The notes under the pieces were generated by a model, which searched no databases, was not told the origin of the DNA, and was given only the letters and a program-made list of their open reading frames with translations. Below are positions 1 through 7,554 of a stretch of DNA of 38,708 nucleotides, one piece after another; the stretch's first letter is position 1; every line of letters starts with the position of its first letter. The DNA lies in NCBI GenBank assembly GCA_020630615.1, contig JAHDBA010000005.1:1-38708 (forward strand), written 5' to 3'. The position numbers and the translations under genes are program-made. Source of the stretch: Myxococcota bacterium (GTDB lineage: Bacteria > Myxococcota > UBA727 > JAHDBA01).

Positions 1-1
1 A

Positions 2-589
2 GTTTTGGCTTCTCTTCTCAAATTTGCCGAAGCATTAAGATATCTGGGGTATCAGGTAGAACTGATCAATAATCCTTTCAGTAAGGAAGATGGCGAAGCA
101 TGTTACCTTTATTTTTCATGGTTGGCATATTCAGTTCAAAAATTTGGTAAAGTTCTTTTTGGCTTTGATTTCAACCGACACGACCTAGAGTCCTATACCA
201 AAGCATCGGCAGCATATTTTGAACAAAATAAGCTTAAGTTAATCAATTCCGTTCGTCGACTTCGACGAATGTCTAAAAAGTATTCTAAGATAACAGAAGC
301 CTATGATTTTATAGTTTCGCCGACAATCTCTTGTTTAGTGCCAGAAATAGGACTGGTTCAACCAAATCAAAACCACGAAAAACTTGTTTATGAACATATA
401 GGTTCACTTTGTGATTTTACCTTTCCGCACAACGTAATGGGTACACCGGCTATATCTCTACCTATTTCAAAATCAGAATCCAACTTACCGATTGGTATTC
501 AAATTGCTGGAAAACAAAACGATGATTATAAACTATTAAAATTTTCGAATGGTTTAACGAACCAATATGAAAGTAATGCATCAAAATGA
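2..589 (+). CDS. Amidase family protein, C-terminal part (cut by window edge)
   Basis: The frame is open from the window edge, so the first half of the gene, including the Ser/Lys catalytic region, lies outside. The visible 195 residues end with the typical close of amidase-signature enzymes: a VSPT strand, an NVMGTPAISLPI segment, then LPIGIQIAG followed by an acidic turn and a Leu-Leu helix. This family (GatA, fatty-acid amide hydrolase, bacterial amidases) hydrolyses or transfers amide groups in the cytoplasm. The substrate cannot be told from this end. Members are about 450-500 residues, so roughly 40 percent is present. Base composition looks more AT-rich than most of the window. No clear terminator follows; the 175 bases to the next gene hold only a short AAACAGCTGTTT palindrome. 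Amidase membership is fairly sure, the subfamily is not. Confidence 0.72.
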   Translation, partial: VLASLLKFAEALRYLGYQVELINNPFSKEDGEACYLYFSWLAYSVQKFGKVLFGFDFNRHDLESYTKASAAYFEQNKLKLINSVRRLRRMSKKYSKITEAYDFIVSPTISCLVPEIGLVQPNQNHEKLVYEHIGSLCDFTFPHNVMGTPAISLPISKSESNLPIGIQIAGKQNDDYKLLKFSNGLTNQYESNASK

Positions 590-764
590 TATATTACGAG
601 ATACGATAAACAGCTGTTTTAAAAAGTTAAATAGTAAATAACGTGTAATACATTAAAAAACATTATCAGAGAATATATTCTGATTCAGATCTCATTTGTG
701 AACAAAATCACTCAAGATTATTGTGCTCAATGCGATCCTTTACCTTAGTGATGAGGAGGAGAGT

Positions 765-1859
765 ATGTTAAAAACCAGGAATAAAAGAAAGTTATGGGGA
801 TATGCTTTAGGCTTGACTGGATTTATGGTCATGACTTCTGCATGTGGAGAAGAGTCAGAACTTGCGGAGTATGAGTTTGCATCTACCGAAGCAGAAGTTG
901 CAGAAGTTTCAAAAAGTGAATCTGGAACTTTAGAGAAGGAATACGCAATTGCTTTCGATCTCGCTTTAAAACAACAGTCAACACAAAAGGCAATCGCTGA
1001 AAGTATCGTTAAAACCGAGGTGGAACTCTTTCAACTTGACGAGGATAAACAAGAATGGGTGAGGTGTGGAACTGAGATCCCAGAGAAGGATGACATCCTT
1101 TATCTCAATGCGCTCGTATACGATCGTAGTGGTTCAACCACAAATGCTCTTGAAGAATGGAAGCACATTCAAAATGCATCCTTAAGTGCTATTGATCGCG
1201 CAGAGGAAGTAGGTGCTGAAATGAGTTTGGTCGCAAGCTCAACCGCTTCTCGTGTTAAAGCAGAAATGGGTTTAGCGTATGGTGAGATGAGCGACATTTT
1301 ATTAGCAGATGCTCCATCGAATGGCTGGTCAACCTATTACGATGGTATCGCTCTAGCGTTAGGGACGATCGAAGATCGAATCGCGCTCGAAGCAAAGGAC
1401 AACTACCGTGACTTTTGTCGTTCGTCACGTATGAGTGTAACACTTATTAGTGATGGTCATGAAACCAATAACGATGAGGCTCAAAAATTAGATAATGGAG
1501 GTCAACTTCACACAATAATTGAAGATGTAACCGAAAATAAAATCAAAGGACGAAAGGTTCCTGTAAACACGATTTCTTTAGAGACCGGTGATGGCCAAGT
1601 ACACTCAACACTCGAGAAAATCGCACAACTAACAAAAGGTCAACATCGTGCATTTGTTGGCGCTGAAGACCTTGAAGACGCTGTTGATGCGGTATCAAGT
1701 TTTGTCCCCAACTCAAAGCGTATTTGTGGAAAGCTTCATAAAGAACTTATCAAAGCAGATCGCCCTGTTAAACTTAAAGCCAAATATCGGGCTATCTCTG
1801 TTGAAGGTAAAGTTCTTAAGGAAAGCGAAGAACTTCGAGAAGTAAGTTTTAAAAAGTAG
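765..1859 (+). CDS. VWA-domain lipoprotein
   Basis: The ATG at 765 is chosen because GAGGAGGAG lies just before it; an in-frame GTG at 723 has no such site. The 364-residue product starts with a basic signal peptide and a lipobox ending TSAC, with Cys27 as the lipidation site. A von Willebrand factor A fold follows. The metal-ion-dependent adhesion site can be read as D120-R-S122-G-S124, a Thr near position 190 (GWST) and a strand ending LISDG (D230), so the site looks complete. Such proteins bind ligands or partner proteins through a divalent cation, here at the cell envelope. The gene stands alone between the amidase and a convergent lipoprotein gene, with a shared terminator downstream. 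The ligand is unknown. Confidence 0.8.
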   Translation: MLKTRNKRKLWGYALGLTGFMVMTSACGEESELAEYEFASTEAEVAEVSKSESGTLEKEYAIAFDLALKQQSTQKAIAESIVKTEVELFQLDEDKQEWVRCGTEIPEKDDILYLNALVYDRSGSTTNALEEWKHIQNASLSAIDRAEEVGAEMSLVASSTASRVKAEMGLAYGEMSDILLADAPSNGWSTYYDGIALALGTIEDRIALEAKDNYRDFCRSSRMSVTLISDGHETNNDEAQKLDNGGQLHTIIEDVTENKIKGRKVPVNTISLETGDGQVHSTLEKIAQLTKGQHRAFVGAEDLEDAVDAVSSFVPNSKRICGKLHKELIKADRPVKLKAKYRAISVEGKVLKESEELREVSFKK

Positions 1860-1901
1860 TTCGATGTAAATATTGGAAGGTGTAATCAGACCTCTCAAAA
1901 T

Positions 1902-1929
1902 AAGACTCTCATGATTCATGAGAGTCTTT
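1902..1929. terminator. Bidirectional terminator between convergent genes
   Basis: A perfect 12-bp stem, AAGACTCTCATG pairing with CATGAGAGTCTT, closes on a 3-base ATT loop. There is T-rich sequence on one side and A-rich on the other, so it can serve both the VWA gene and the convergent lipoprotein gene. Confidence 0.8.
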
Positions 1930-1944
1930 GATAGTATTCAGGTG

Positions 1945-2577
1945 CTATGTTTCAAGACATCTTTCAAAATCCATTGTCTCTCGAACACAGCGATTATTTG
2001 CCGATCGTAAATCTGTACACCAATCATCTTCATTATCAAAAGTCTCAATACAATCGAATATATTCAGATACTCAGCAAAACATTCGCCTGCTCGTGGATT
2101 TGTAAAGATATTACAATTGTATTTGTCTATCGCACTACCTGGGCACACATTGCGAATCTCTTCAATTTCAATACACCACTCAAAGTATTCGTCTGGTAAT
2201 GATACGACTAGTGAGTCTTGAAGTTCATATTCGTCTACACACGATAGAAAATCACCCTTTACAGAATCACAACGTTGAGAAATACAATCATCGCGCGATG
2301 CCGACAAAGAAACCGTACATGTGGCGAGGTTTTCCATCTCCACAATACAGGGTTCGATATAATCACCAAGTTCATAGCAGTTAAAGAAGTCTTTATGCAT
2401 GAAGCCTTGCTCTTCACCACAATACAGATCGTGTAAATTTTGCTGCTCACATAAGATCTTGAGGTTATCTATGGCTGGCTGTGAATCTGTGGTATTCTCT
2501 TGTTCCAGGTCAACAGGCACTTCATAAGTACATCCATAGAATAACAAAGCACAAAGTAAAAGTGTCGAAGTTTTCAT
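1945..2577 (-). CDS. Cysteine-rich lipoprotein, member of the ECF regulon
   Basis: The ATG at 2577 has GGAG eight bases upstream; the TTG one codon earlier is less well spaced. The 210-residue product has a short signal peptide and lipobox FYGC (Cys16), so it is a predicted lipoprotein. The mature part holds 16 further cysteines in spaced pairs, with recurring Cys-x-Asp-Glu-Tyr and Cys-Ile-Glu type blocks, suggesting a disulfide-stabilised helical array. The residues after the lipidated Cys (Thr-Tyr-Glu-Val-Pro) match those of the 515-aa lipoprotein at 11239-12786, and both genes carry the same promoter motif. It is the last gene of the sigma cluster but has its own promoter at 2612-2640. No known domain is recognised; the function is unknown, possibly surface protection or adhesion. 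Confidence 0.78.
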   Translation of the reverse strand: MKTSTLLLCALLFYGCTYEVPVDLEQENTTDSQPAIDNLKILCEQQNLHDLYCGEEQGFMHKDFFNCYELGDYIEPCIVEMENLATCTVSLSASRDDCISQRCDSVKGDFLSCVDEYELQDSLVVSLPDEYFEWCIEIEEIRNVCPGSAIDKYNCNIFTNPRAGECFAEYLNIFDCIETFDNEDDWCTDLRSANNRCVRETMDFERCLET

Positions 2578-2611
2578 CAAATCATCTCCATAAGGTTTTT
2601 ATCTGACTGAC

Positions 2612-2640
2612 TAGTTCCAAGTCGACCAAAGAATGTGACA
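2612..2640 (-). promoter_or_regulatory. ECF-type promoter of the Cys-rich lipoprotein gene
   Basis: On the minus strand TGTCACA, 15 bases, GGAACTA. The element ends 34 bases before the ATG at 2577. Both blocks and the spacing equal those before the sigma gene (4439-4467) and before the gene ending at 12786. The outer block is read as -35 and the inner block as -10; this assignment is inference. Confidence 0.7.
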
Positions 2641-2661
2641 GCGTGATGACAGAAAAGTAAA

Positions 2662-3831
2662 TTATATTGGCGATTGTTCTTCTGCGATAGCACGTAGCCG
2701 TTTGACCCCTGCTGTATTAAATTTAAAGCGCTTCAAATAACGATTTGATTGTTTTATCACTTCGTCGAACTCTTGGCGTCTGCTTGCAATATTAATGAGT
2801 CCAAAATGCGCAGCAGCAATCATTCTACCAGTTGGAAACTCACGAATATATTCGTGATATAACTCTTTAGCACTTAACAGTCTTCCATCTTTTTCTGCTT
2901 GATAAGCTTCTTCATATAGACTTAATTCATGCGCAAGTGTTGCAGACAAAACCCCGGGAGTGTTACCAGACTTAATACGTTCATGAGAACCAATAACCGA
3001 ATCTTGTGTGCTTTCTACCTGAACGCTCTCAATATCCCGAAGGTTACTTAGAGCTGGGTCTGACACCAACTTAATCTTGGGTATCGTGGTCCCTTTGATC
3101 GCTGCTGACTTCAAGTTTCTCTTATGGGACGTACGAGTATTTTTTTCAACTTGCCTCGAGTTCAACTTATGAGCAGCTTTGGTGGTCTTACTTCTACTCA
3201 ATTCGCCTTGTATTTCCATATTCGGAAGACCTGCCTCGAAAGATTCTTTATGGTTATGTTGTTCGGCTTCGCGTTCATTATTGTCAGAATCTTTCTCACT
3301 AATACTTGCCAAGGTATGTATTACGTCGATATCTGCACTCTCTTCATGATCCATTATTGACTGTAAAGTTGACGTCTTGTCGACATTAGTTATTTGGTGT
3401 GACCTGCTAAACTCTTGCGAAATGTCGTTTCCAATACCTGGCATCAATACGCTTAATGACAATCCACCAAATAGCCCTAAACCTATAAGCAATAGAGTTT
3501 TCAGCGAGGGGATAGACGCTAAGGTTTTTGAAAGCAACCCACTGAAAAATGTGACTTTTGCGGTACTACTAAATAGCGACCTTACAATCTCTTCTTCGTT
3601 GGGAATCTCAATGCTTGACGGAGCTTGTTTTACGAAGTTTGACGCTCTTTCTTTAACACTTGATAAACTATTATTAAAGTTAGATACAAATACGTTTTCA
3701 ATATTGCTTATTCGTTCATTGTTGACCGCCCGCTCGAAGGCATTCAAATTTTCAGAACTTTGCCAGCCACTTTGCGTTGACCACGATGAGAGTTTCGTTC
3801 TTGAAAATGAACTTTTCTGTTCTATCGACAT
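2662..3831 (-). CDS. TPR membrane protein, probable anti-sigma partner of the ECF factor
   Basis: A 389-residue protein starting ten bases inside the end of the sigma gene, so the two are translationally coupled. The first 110 residues are hydrophilic, a single hydrophobic segment lies near 111-131, and a long Ser/Thr/Lys-rich linker leads to a C-terminal part (about 300-389) with tetratricopeptide-type helices containing the AEKDGRLLSAKELYHEYI region. This topology (cytoplasmic N-terminus, one membrane span, periplasmic TPR end) and the overlap suggest an anti-sigma factor holding the neighbouring sigma factor until an envelope signal arrives. No zinc-binding anti-sigma motif is visible in the N-terminal part, so the sigma-binding mode would be unusual. 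The role is inferred from context, not from a recognised anti-sigma domain. Confidence 0.65.
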   Translation of the reverse strand: MSIEQKSSFSRTKLSSWSTQSGWQSSENLNAFERAVNNERISNIENVFVSNFNNSLSSVKERASNFVKQAPSSIEIPNEEEIVRSLFSSTAKVTFFSGLLSKTLASIPSLKTLLLIGLGLFGGLSLSVLMPGIGNDISQEFSRSHQITNVDKTSTLQSIMDHEESADIDVIHTLASISEKDSDNNEREAEQHNHKESFEAGLPNMEIQGELSRSKTTKAAHKLNSRQVEKNTRTSHKRNLKSAAIKGTTIPKIKLVSDPALSNLRDIESVQVESTQDSVIGSHERIKSGNTPGVLSATLAHELSLYEEAYQAEKDGRLLSAKELYHEYIREFPTGRMIAAAHFGLINIASRRQEFDEVIKQSNRYLKRFKFNTAGVKRLRAIAEEQSPI

Positions 3832-4418
3832 GGATTCACCTCGATGAAATTTGCTTGTGTACGTTCCTCTTGGAAAATCTTTAGAAATTCTTTCTTTGCA
3901 CGAGAGTGCCGTGCACGCATCGCAACATAAGATGTTCCTGAAATTCGCGATGCTTCTTTTATATTATGTCCCTCTAAGTTAACCAAGATGAGTGCATCAC
4001 GATAGTCTTCGCTCAAACGTGCCAAGCATTTCTGTATAAGTTTCCTATCAAAATCCTGCTGTGAGTAGGATTCAGCTTTATCTATATGTTCTCCAACTTG
4101 CGAAACTGGCGTGTCGCCATAGTCAATGCATCGATCCAGGTCACGCTTACGATCGCGAAGGCAATGAAGGGCAATGTAGCGGGTTGTTCGATAAAGCCAT
4201 GTCTTTGTCTGTTCTGGATAGGGCAAAACTTCACGTTTACGATAAGCTAAACAAAATACATCTTGGACAATTTCTGCGGTGTGAGGACCATGCCCGGTCC
4301 ATCGGAGTGCAAGTCGTGCAACATAATTCTCATACTCCTCATAAAAACGCGACCAATCACGTTCAGACCAGCAATTTGGTCTTAGGTTTAATGATTTGCT
4401 CTGACTAAAGTTTAACAT
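3822..4418 (-). CDS. ECF-subfamily RNA polymerase sigma factor
   Basis: A 198-residue sigma-70 family protein of extracytoplasmic-function type. Region 2 (about 20-90) includes AEIVQDVFCLAYRKRE and the TKTWLYRTTRYIALHCLRDRKR promoter-melting/-10 part. Region 4 (about 125-180) includes the LSEDYRDALILVNLEG helix and an ISGTSYVAMRARHSRAKKE recognition helix. Regions 1 and 3 are absent, as usual for ECF factors. It directs core RNA polymerase to a small gene set. Its own gene is preceded by TGTCACA-N15-GGAACTA, which also precedes two Cys-rich lipoprotein genes, so it is probably autoregulated. It sits between a beta-barrel gene and an overlapping membrane-protein gene. The family call is secure; the regulon is inferred. 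Confidence 0.9.
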   Translation of the reverse strand: MLNFSQSKSLNLRPNCWSERDWSRFYEEYENYVARLALRWTGHGPHTAEIVQDVFCLAYRKREVLPYPEQTKTWLYRTTRYIALHCLRDRKRDLDRCIDYGDTPVSQVGEHIDKAESYSQQDFDRKLIQKCLARLSEDYRDALILVNLEGHNIKEASRISGTSYVAMRARHSRAKKEFLKIFQEERTQANFIEVNPCR

Positions 4419-4438
4419 CTAACCAGTCCCCTCAACTC

Positions 4439-4467
4439 TAGTTCCAATACGAACGTCAAATGTGACA
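4439..4467 (-). promoter_or_regulatory. Autoregulatory ECF-type promoter before the sigma gene
   Basis: Minus strand TGTCACA, 15 bases, GGAACTA, then 20 bases to the ATG containing GAGGGG as a possible ribosome-binding site. It is one of three copies in the window with identical core and spacing, and is read as -35 and -10 of the promoter used by this sigma factor itself. Confidence 0.7.
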
Positions 4468-4495
4468 AAGTTCATCTCACAAAAATTACACAAAC

Positions 4496-5494
4496 TTAGA
4501 ACAAAATTTCTAGACCAAGAGAATGGTATAAAAGTGTGGTTGCAATATTACTTTGTTCAAACTGATAAACCGGTCGCCTCAGAGATATTCTCGAGTCCAG
4601 AGTCAATGCTAGATCTGGTTTAAAGAACCATTTTACACATATCCCGGAAAGTATTGTCCAAGAAAAATCGCTCAATGTTAAAGTGCTATTTGATATTTGC
4701 CAAAAATATAAACCTGCTTCGATTGGCACTGCGATTTGAAAGTTCCCGGATTGTAAACCTGGGCTAAGGTCAAGAGATAGTCGTTGTGCAAAGTGACGGA
4801 CAAGACCAGTCTCTCCCGTAAAATTTCGCGGCAGATCTAGGTTTCCGCGAAGTGAAATATCCAAGAACCATAATCTCGTAAATTTGAGTTCAACACCTAA
4901 TACTAGCGCTCCGGCACCCGTAATATTTTCGAAGTCAATCTGTGTTTGACCAAGTGAAACTTGAAGTCCCAAGAAGGGTTTAAGCTTTAGCTTCCGCGAT
5001 AAATTGCTTAACTTCAAGGGCGTCTCAGTGCTACGATCAGATTTCAACTCTTCTAAATCTGGTTGAGAGACATCCGTAAAATTCCATTCTAACTTCAGGT
5101 CGTTGTATGAACGCTCAAACCACAATTTGAGTGCAAAAGGAAGTTCGTTACATTCTGGCTGATTCACGCGAATCTCAGTCCTAAAAACCCTCACCTTATT
5201 GGTATCGACCCGGAAAAATCGAATTTCCATTTGAGCGGCATAACGTTGTTCAGCTACTGCCTCCAACGAAACATGGGTTCGAGCTTCGATAAAATCATCA
5301 AGTAAAACCTGCTGAATATTGCTTTTGATATCTTTGGAGTTTGCACAATGGGTATATTTATTTCTCACTTCCAGTTGACTAATATTCTCCGCTTTTAGCG
5401 CAATACTCATTAACATCGATGCACACACCACGACCGATGCCCAATAGTTGACGCAACAATAACTACGAAGATCACATTGAGACGATAGAATCAC
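4496..5494 (-). CDS. Secreted protein with predicted outer-membrane beta-barrel C-terminus
   Basis: The frame gives 332 residues from a GTG at 5494. No ATG lies before the hydrophobic signal segment (about 17-34, ending near ALKA), so the start is uncertain. After a 120-residue mixed N-terminal domain, the second half (about 170-332) is a run of amphipathic strands with alternating aromatic and polar residues, ending in the hydrophobic strand SLGLEILF with a terminal Phe, which fits a C-terminal beta-signal for outer-membrane insertion. It is 77 bases upstream of the sigma gene on the same strand, so it may report outer-membrane state or be a target of the sigma system. A degenerate match to the ECF promoter (GGTCACC, 14 bases, GGACTA at 5504-5530) precedes it but is too weak to count. 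No family is recognised. Confidence 0.6.
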   Translation of the reverse strand: MILSSQCDLRSYCCVNYWASVVVCASMLMSIALKAENISQLEVRNKYTHCANSKDIKSNIQQVLLDDFIEARTHVSLEAVAEQRYAAQMEIRFFRVDTNKVRVFRTEIRVNQPECNELPFALKLWFERSYNDLKLEWNFTDVSQPDLEELKSDRSTETPLKLSNLSRKLKLKPFLGLQVSLGQTQIDFENITGAGALVLGVELKFTRLWFLDISLRGNLDLPRNFTGETGLVRHFAQRLSLDLSPGLQSGNFQIAVPIEAGLYFWQISNSTLTLSDFSWTILSGICVKWFFKPDLALTLDSRISLRRPVYQFEQSNIATTLLYHSLGLEILF

Positions 5495-5597
5495 GCGTTT
5501 TTATAGTCCAAAAGCCGTATTTTGGTGACCTGAGATCATATGAAAACAATAAGTGTTGTCTGAATCAACTAATTCACATTATGTCACCCAAGCAGTC

Positions 5598-5625
5598 TTG
5601 TTATTTTCCAAGGTATGTTTATGAT
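5598..5625 (+). promoter_or_regulatory. Possible sigma-70 promoter of the RRM protein gene
   Basis: TTGTTA, 16 bases, TATGAT. Transcription from here would give a leader of about 120 bases before the ATG at 5755, a length typical of cold-regulated RNA-binding protein genes. The assignment rests on consensus fit only. Confidence 0.35.
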
Positions 5626-5754
5626 ATCTTCAGTTAGGGAGTGCTCGTACGTATAGTTTATTGAGATTGATATTTAGTTTAGGCGTTTAGATACTCCCAA
5701 ATCATTTTAATCCACGTACACTTGTGTCGAATATCCCATGAAAAGGAGACAGAA

Positions 5755-6132
5755 ATGTCAAATAAGTTGTTTGTAGGTAGTTTAAGTTGGGATGTTGATA
5801 ACGATAGCTTGCAGCAAGCTTTCGCAGAGCATGGAAGTGTTACTGAAGCTAAAGTGATTACAGATCGCGACACGGGTCGATCACGTGGTTTTGGTTTTGT
5901 AACATTCGAAAGTGCAGACGATGCTGCCAAAGCTCTTGAAGCGATGGATGGACAAGATCTTCTTGGCCGTACGATTAACGTAAAAATCGCTGAAGAGCGC
6001 GCTCCCCGATCTCGAGGCTTCGGCGGTGGCGGCTTCGGCGGTGGCGGTGGCGGTGGCGGTGGTGGTCGTGACGGCGGTAGAGGTCGACGTGGCGGTAGAG
6101 ACGGTGGTCGTGGACGCAACCGAGACTGGTAG
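5755..6132 (+). CDS. RRM-type glycine-rich RNA-binding protein
   Basis: The ATG at 5755 follows AAAAGGAGAC at good spacing; the longer frame from 5722 has no such support. The 125-residue product begins with one RNA-recognition motif (about 1-80): RNP2 is KLFVGSLSW and RNP1 is RSRGFGFVTF, both with the aromatic residues that stack on RNA bases. The tail (about 86-125) is Gly/Arg-rich, with a run of ten Gly and RGR repeats ending in Trp. Proteins of this build in cyanobacteria and delta-proteobacteria bind single-stranded RNA and are often cold-induced RNA chaperones. The gene is monocistronic with its own terminator. Family assignment is very secure; cold regulation is inference from the family and the long leader. 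Confidence 0.93.
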   Translation: MSNKLFVGSLSWDVDNDSLQQAFAEHGSVTEAKVITDRDTGRSRGFGFVTFESADDAAKALEAMDGQDLLGRTINVKIAEERAPRSRGFGGGGFGGGGGGGGGGRDGGRGRRGGRDGGRGRNRDW

Positions 6133-6171
6133 ATTGTATTATAAAATCTAAAATCATAATGAGTATAAAAG

Positions 6172-6194
6172 CCGAGAACATCTCGGTTTTTTTT
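6172..6194 (+). terminator. Rho-independent terminator of the RRM gene
   Basis: CCGAGA stem pairs with TCTCGG around a 3-base loop and is followed by an uninterrupted run of eight T. Confidence 0.85.
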
Positions 6195-6285
6195 ATTTAA
6201 GCACTAGATCCCATCGCGCCAAATATTGACTTTCAAGCCTATAGAATACCGATATTCCAAAGCAGTGGAATTATTGGAGGGTACA

Positions 6286-6864
6286 ATGGCTATCGTTGAT
6301 ACGTTGATAAAGGGTTATGATAGTGTAACGCAACTCAATAAAGACTTTGAAGGATTTAAGATTCAAGGTACTTCATTGGCGCTAAACTATCTTGGTGTTC
6401 CTCCGGGTCCGAGTCATATTATTGCAAATATTGCGGTATCCTTCGACCAGTGTTTACGAGAGTCAGTGGGTGAGCTTGCGAAGGATACGCTGGCTGATGC
6501 ACGAGACGAAGATGGTTTCACGTGGTCCGATCTTTTTGATGCGGGTCAAAAGGCCTTTACGCTTGTTCCAAAAGCAATCAAAGAGATAATCCAAGAGAAG
6601 TTAAGTTTTGATGATGTTAAAGATGTTGTGCCTTTTATTATGGAGGCCGCTGGCCTTGACGTTCAAAAGCAGGCACTTGTTAATAAACTAATATCAATCT
6701 ATGAAACAACCGACTCCCTTCAATCTGCTTTTGATGGCATGTCATCGCTATCGGAAGAAGATTTAAAAACTTTGAGTACAAGTGTACAAACACTCGGACA
6801 GAGCTTGGGAATCTACAAAGGTCCAGTTGCGTTACAGCTTGCAGAAGGTAAAAAAGACACATGA
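6286..6864 (+). CDS. Hypothetical helical protein
   Basis: The ATG at 6286 is preceded by GGAGG five bases away; the in-frame TTG at 6226 is not. The 192-residue product has no signal peptide. Its sequence suggests amphipathic helices, with one mildly hydrophobic stretch near 30-60 (SLALNYLGVPPGPSHIIANI) and an acidic C-terminal half. No family is recognised. Its stop overlaps the start of the next gene by ATGA, so the two are co-transcribed and coupled, and the partner is a secreted Cys-rich lipoprotein. It could be a cytoplasmic partner or an independently exported protein; the sequence does not decide. Confidence 0.65.
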   Translation: MAIVDTLIKGYDSVTQLNKDFEGFKIQGTSLALNYLGVPPGPSHIIANIAVSFDQCLRESVGELAKDTLADARDEDGFTWSDLFDAGQKAFTLVPKAIKEIIQEKLSFDDVKDVVPFIMEAAGLDVQKQALVNKLISIYETTDSLQSAFDGMSSLSEEDLKTLSTSVQTLGQSLGIYKGPVALQLAEGKKDT

Positions 6865-7340
6865 GTCATTTACGCGCCCTTATTGGACTATCTTTGATAA
6901 CATTTTTGTTTGGGTGCTTTAATTTACCCGGGCCCTGCGAACCGGGTGAAGCGCGTTGCAACGCAAACGGTGATATGGAGTATTGTTCTTGTCGTGACAA
7001 TGGTCAGTTTCTTATCGGTAATTGTCGAACAAGTCGGCCCAACTGGCGTTCAGTCAACATATGCGATGAGGGTACAACATGCGTTCAACGAAATTTTGAG
7101 CGCGGAAGCACCGCTGCGTGTGTCGAACAAGACCAAGGCGACTGTCTTAACGGTGTCTTTGAAGAAGAATGTTTATCATCGGGTCAAGCTCGCGTGTGTC
7201 GAACCTTGACGGGCCCAAACTATGACTATGAAGCACAAACGAATCGAGGTATTATTACTACAGATACCTGCGACTCCAACTCAGTATGCAACGAAGACAT
7301 ATCCGGTTTCGCAGGTTGTTGGTGGTTGGGCGAGCAATAA
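6861..7340 (+). CDS. Cysteine-rich lipoprotein
   Basis: A 159-residue protein translated from an ATG overlapping the previous stop (ATGA). It has a signal peptide with lipobox LFGC (Cys19), then about a dozen cysteines in a pattern starting CEPGEARCNANGDMEYCSC, a short-repeat style seen in secreted proteins of delta-proteobacteria that reads like a small disulfide-bonded domain (C-x-G-x6-C...YC.C). It is probably membrane-anchored and extracytoplasmic. It lacks the Thr-Tyr-x-Val-Pro sequence and the ECF promoter of the lipoproteins at 1945 and 11239, so it is probably not in that regulon. The function is unknown. Confidence 0.75.
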   Translation: MSHLRALIGLSLITFLFGCFNLPGPCEPGEARCNANGDMEYCSCRDNGQFLIGNCRTSRPNWRSVNICDEGTTCVQRNFERGSTAACVEQDQGDCLNGVFEEECLSSGQARVCRTLTGPNYDYEAQTNRGIITTDTCDSNSVCNEDISGFAGCWWLGEQ

Positions 7341-7399
7341 GAAAAAGCACCTAAACTTCACCCGCCTAAAAAAAGATCTACAGTTGATTTCATCAGAAG

Positions 7400-7422
7400 C
7401 ACGCTAACGGCGTGTTTTTTTT
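7400..7422 (+). terminator. Terminator after the 6286-7340 gene pair
   Basis: CACGC pairs with GCGTG around a 5-base loop and is followed by eight T. It lies 60 bases after the lipoprotein stop. Confidence 0.75.
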
Positions 7423-7554
7423 ACATCAATACACATGAAAGGTTTTTTTAGAAACATTTAGAGTCTGTTGATACCCACACCTTAAACTTTAGAACTTTTA
7501 GGATCTTCCACGCCAAAGCATCACTATGCATAATATTGATTGGTGGAGGATTCT

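Noticed and set aside
608..619. AAACAGCTGTTT palindrome after the amidase as a terminator
   Set aside because: No loop and only a short T-run; it cannot form a normal terminator hairpin.
5504..5530. Fourth copy of the ECF promoter before the beta-barrel gene
   Set aside because: GGTCACC-N14-GGACTA differs in both blocks and in spacing, and lies only ten bases from the assumed start, so I did not count it.
5679..6119. Proline-rich minus-strand frame opposite the RRM gene
   Set aside because: It is the antisense of the Gly/Arg-rich tail of a well-supported gene.
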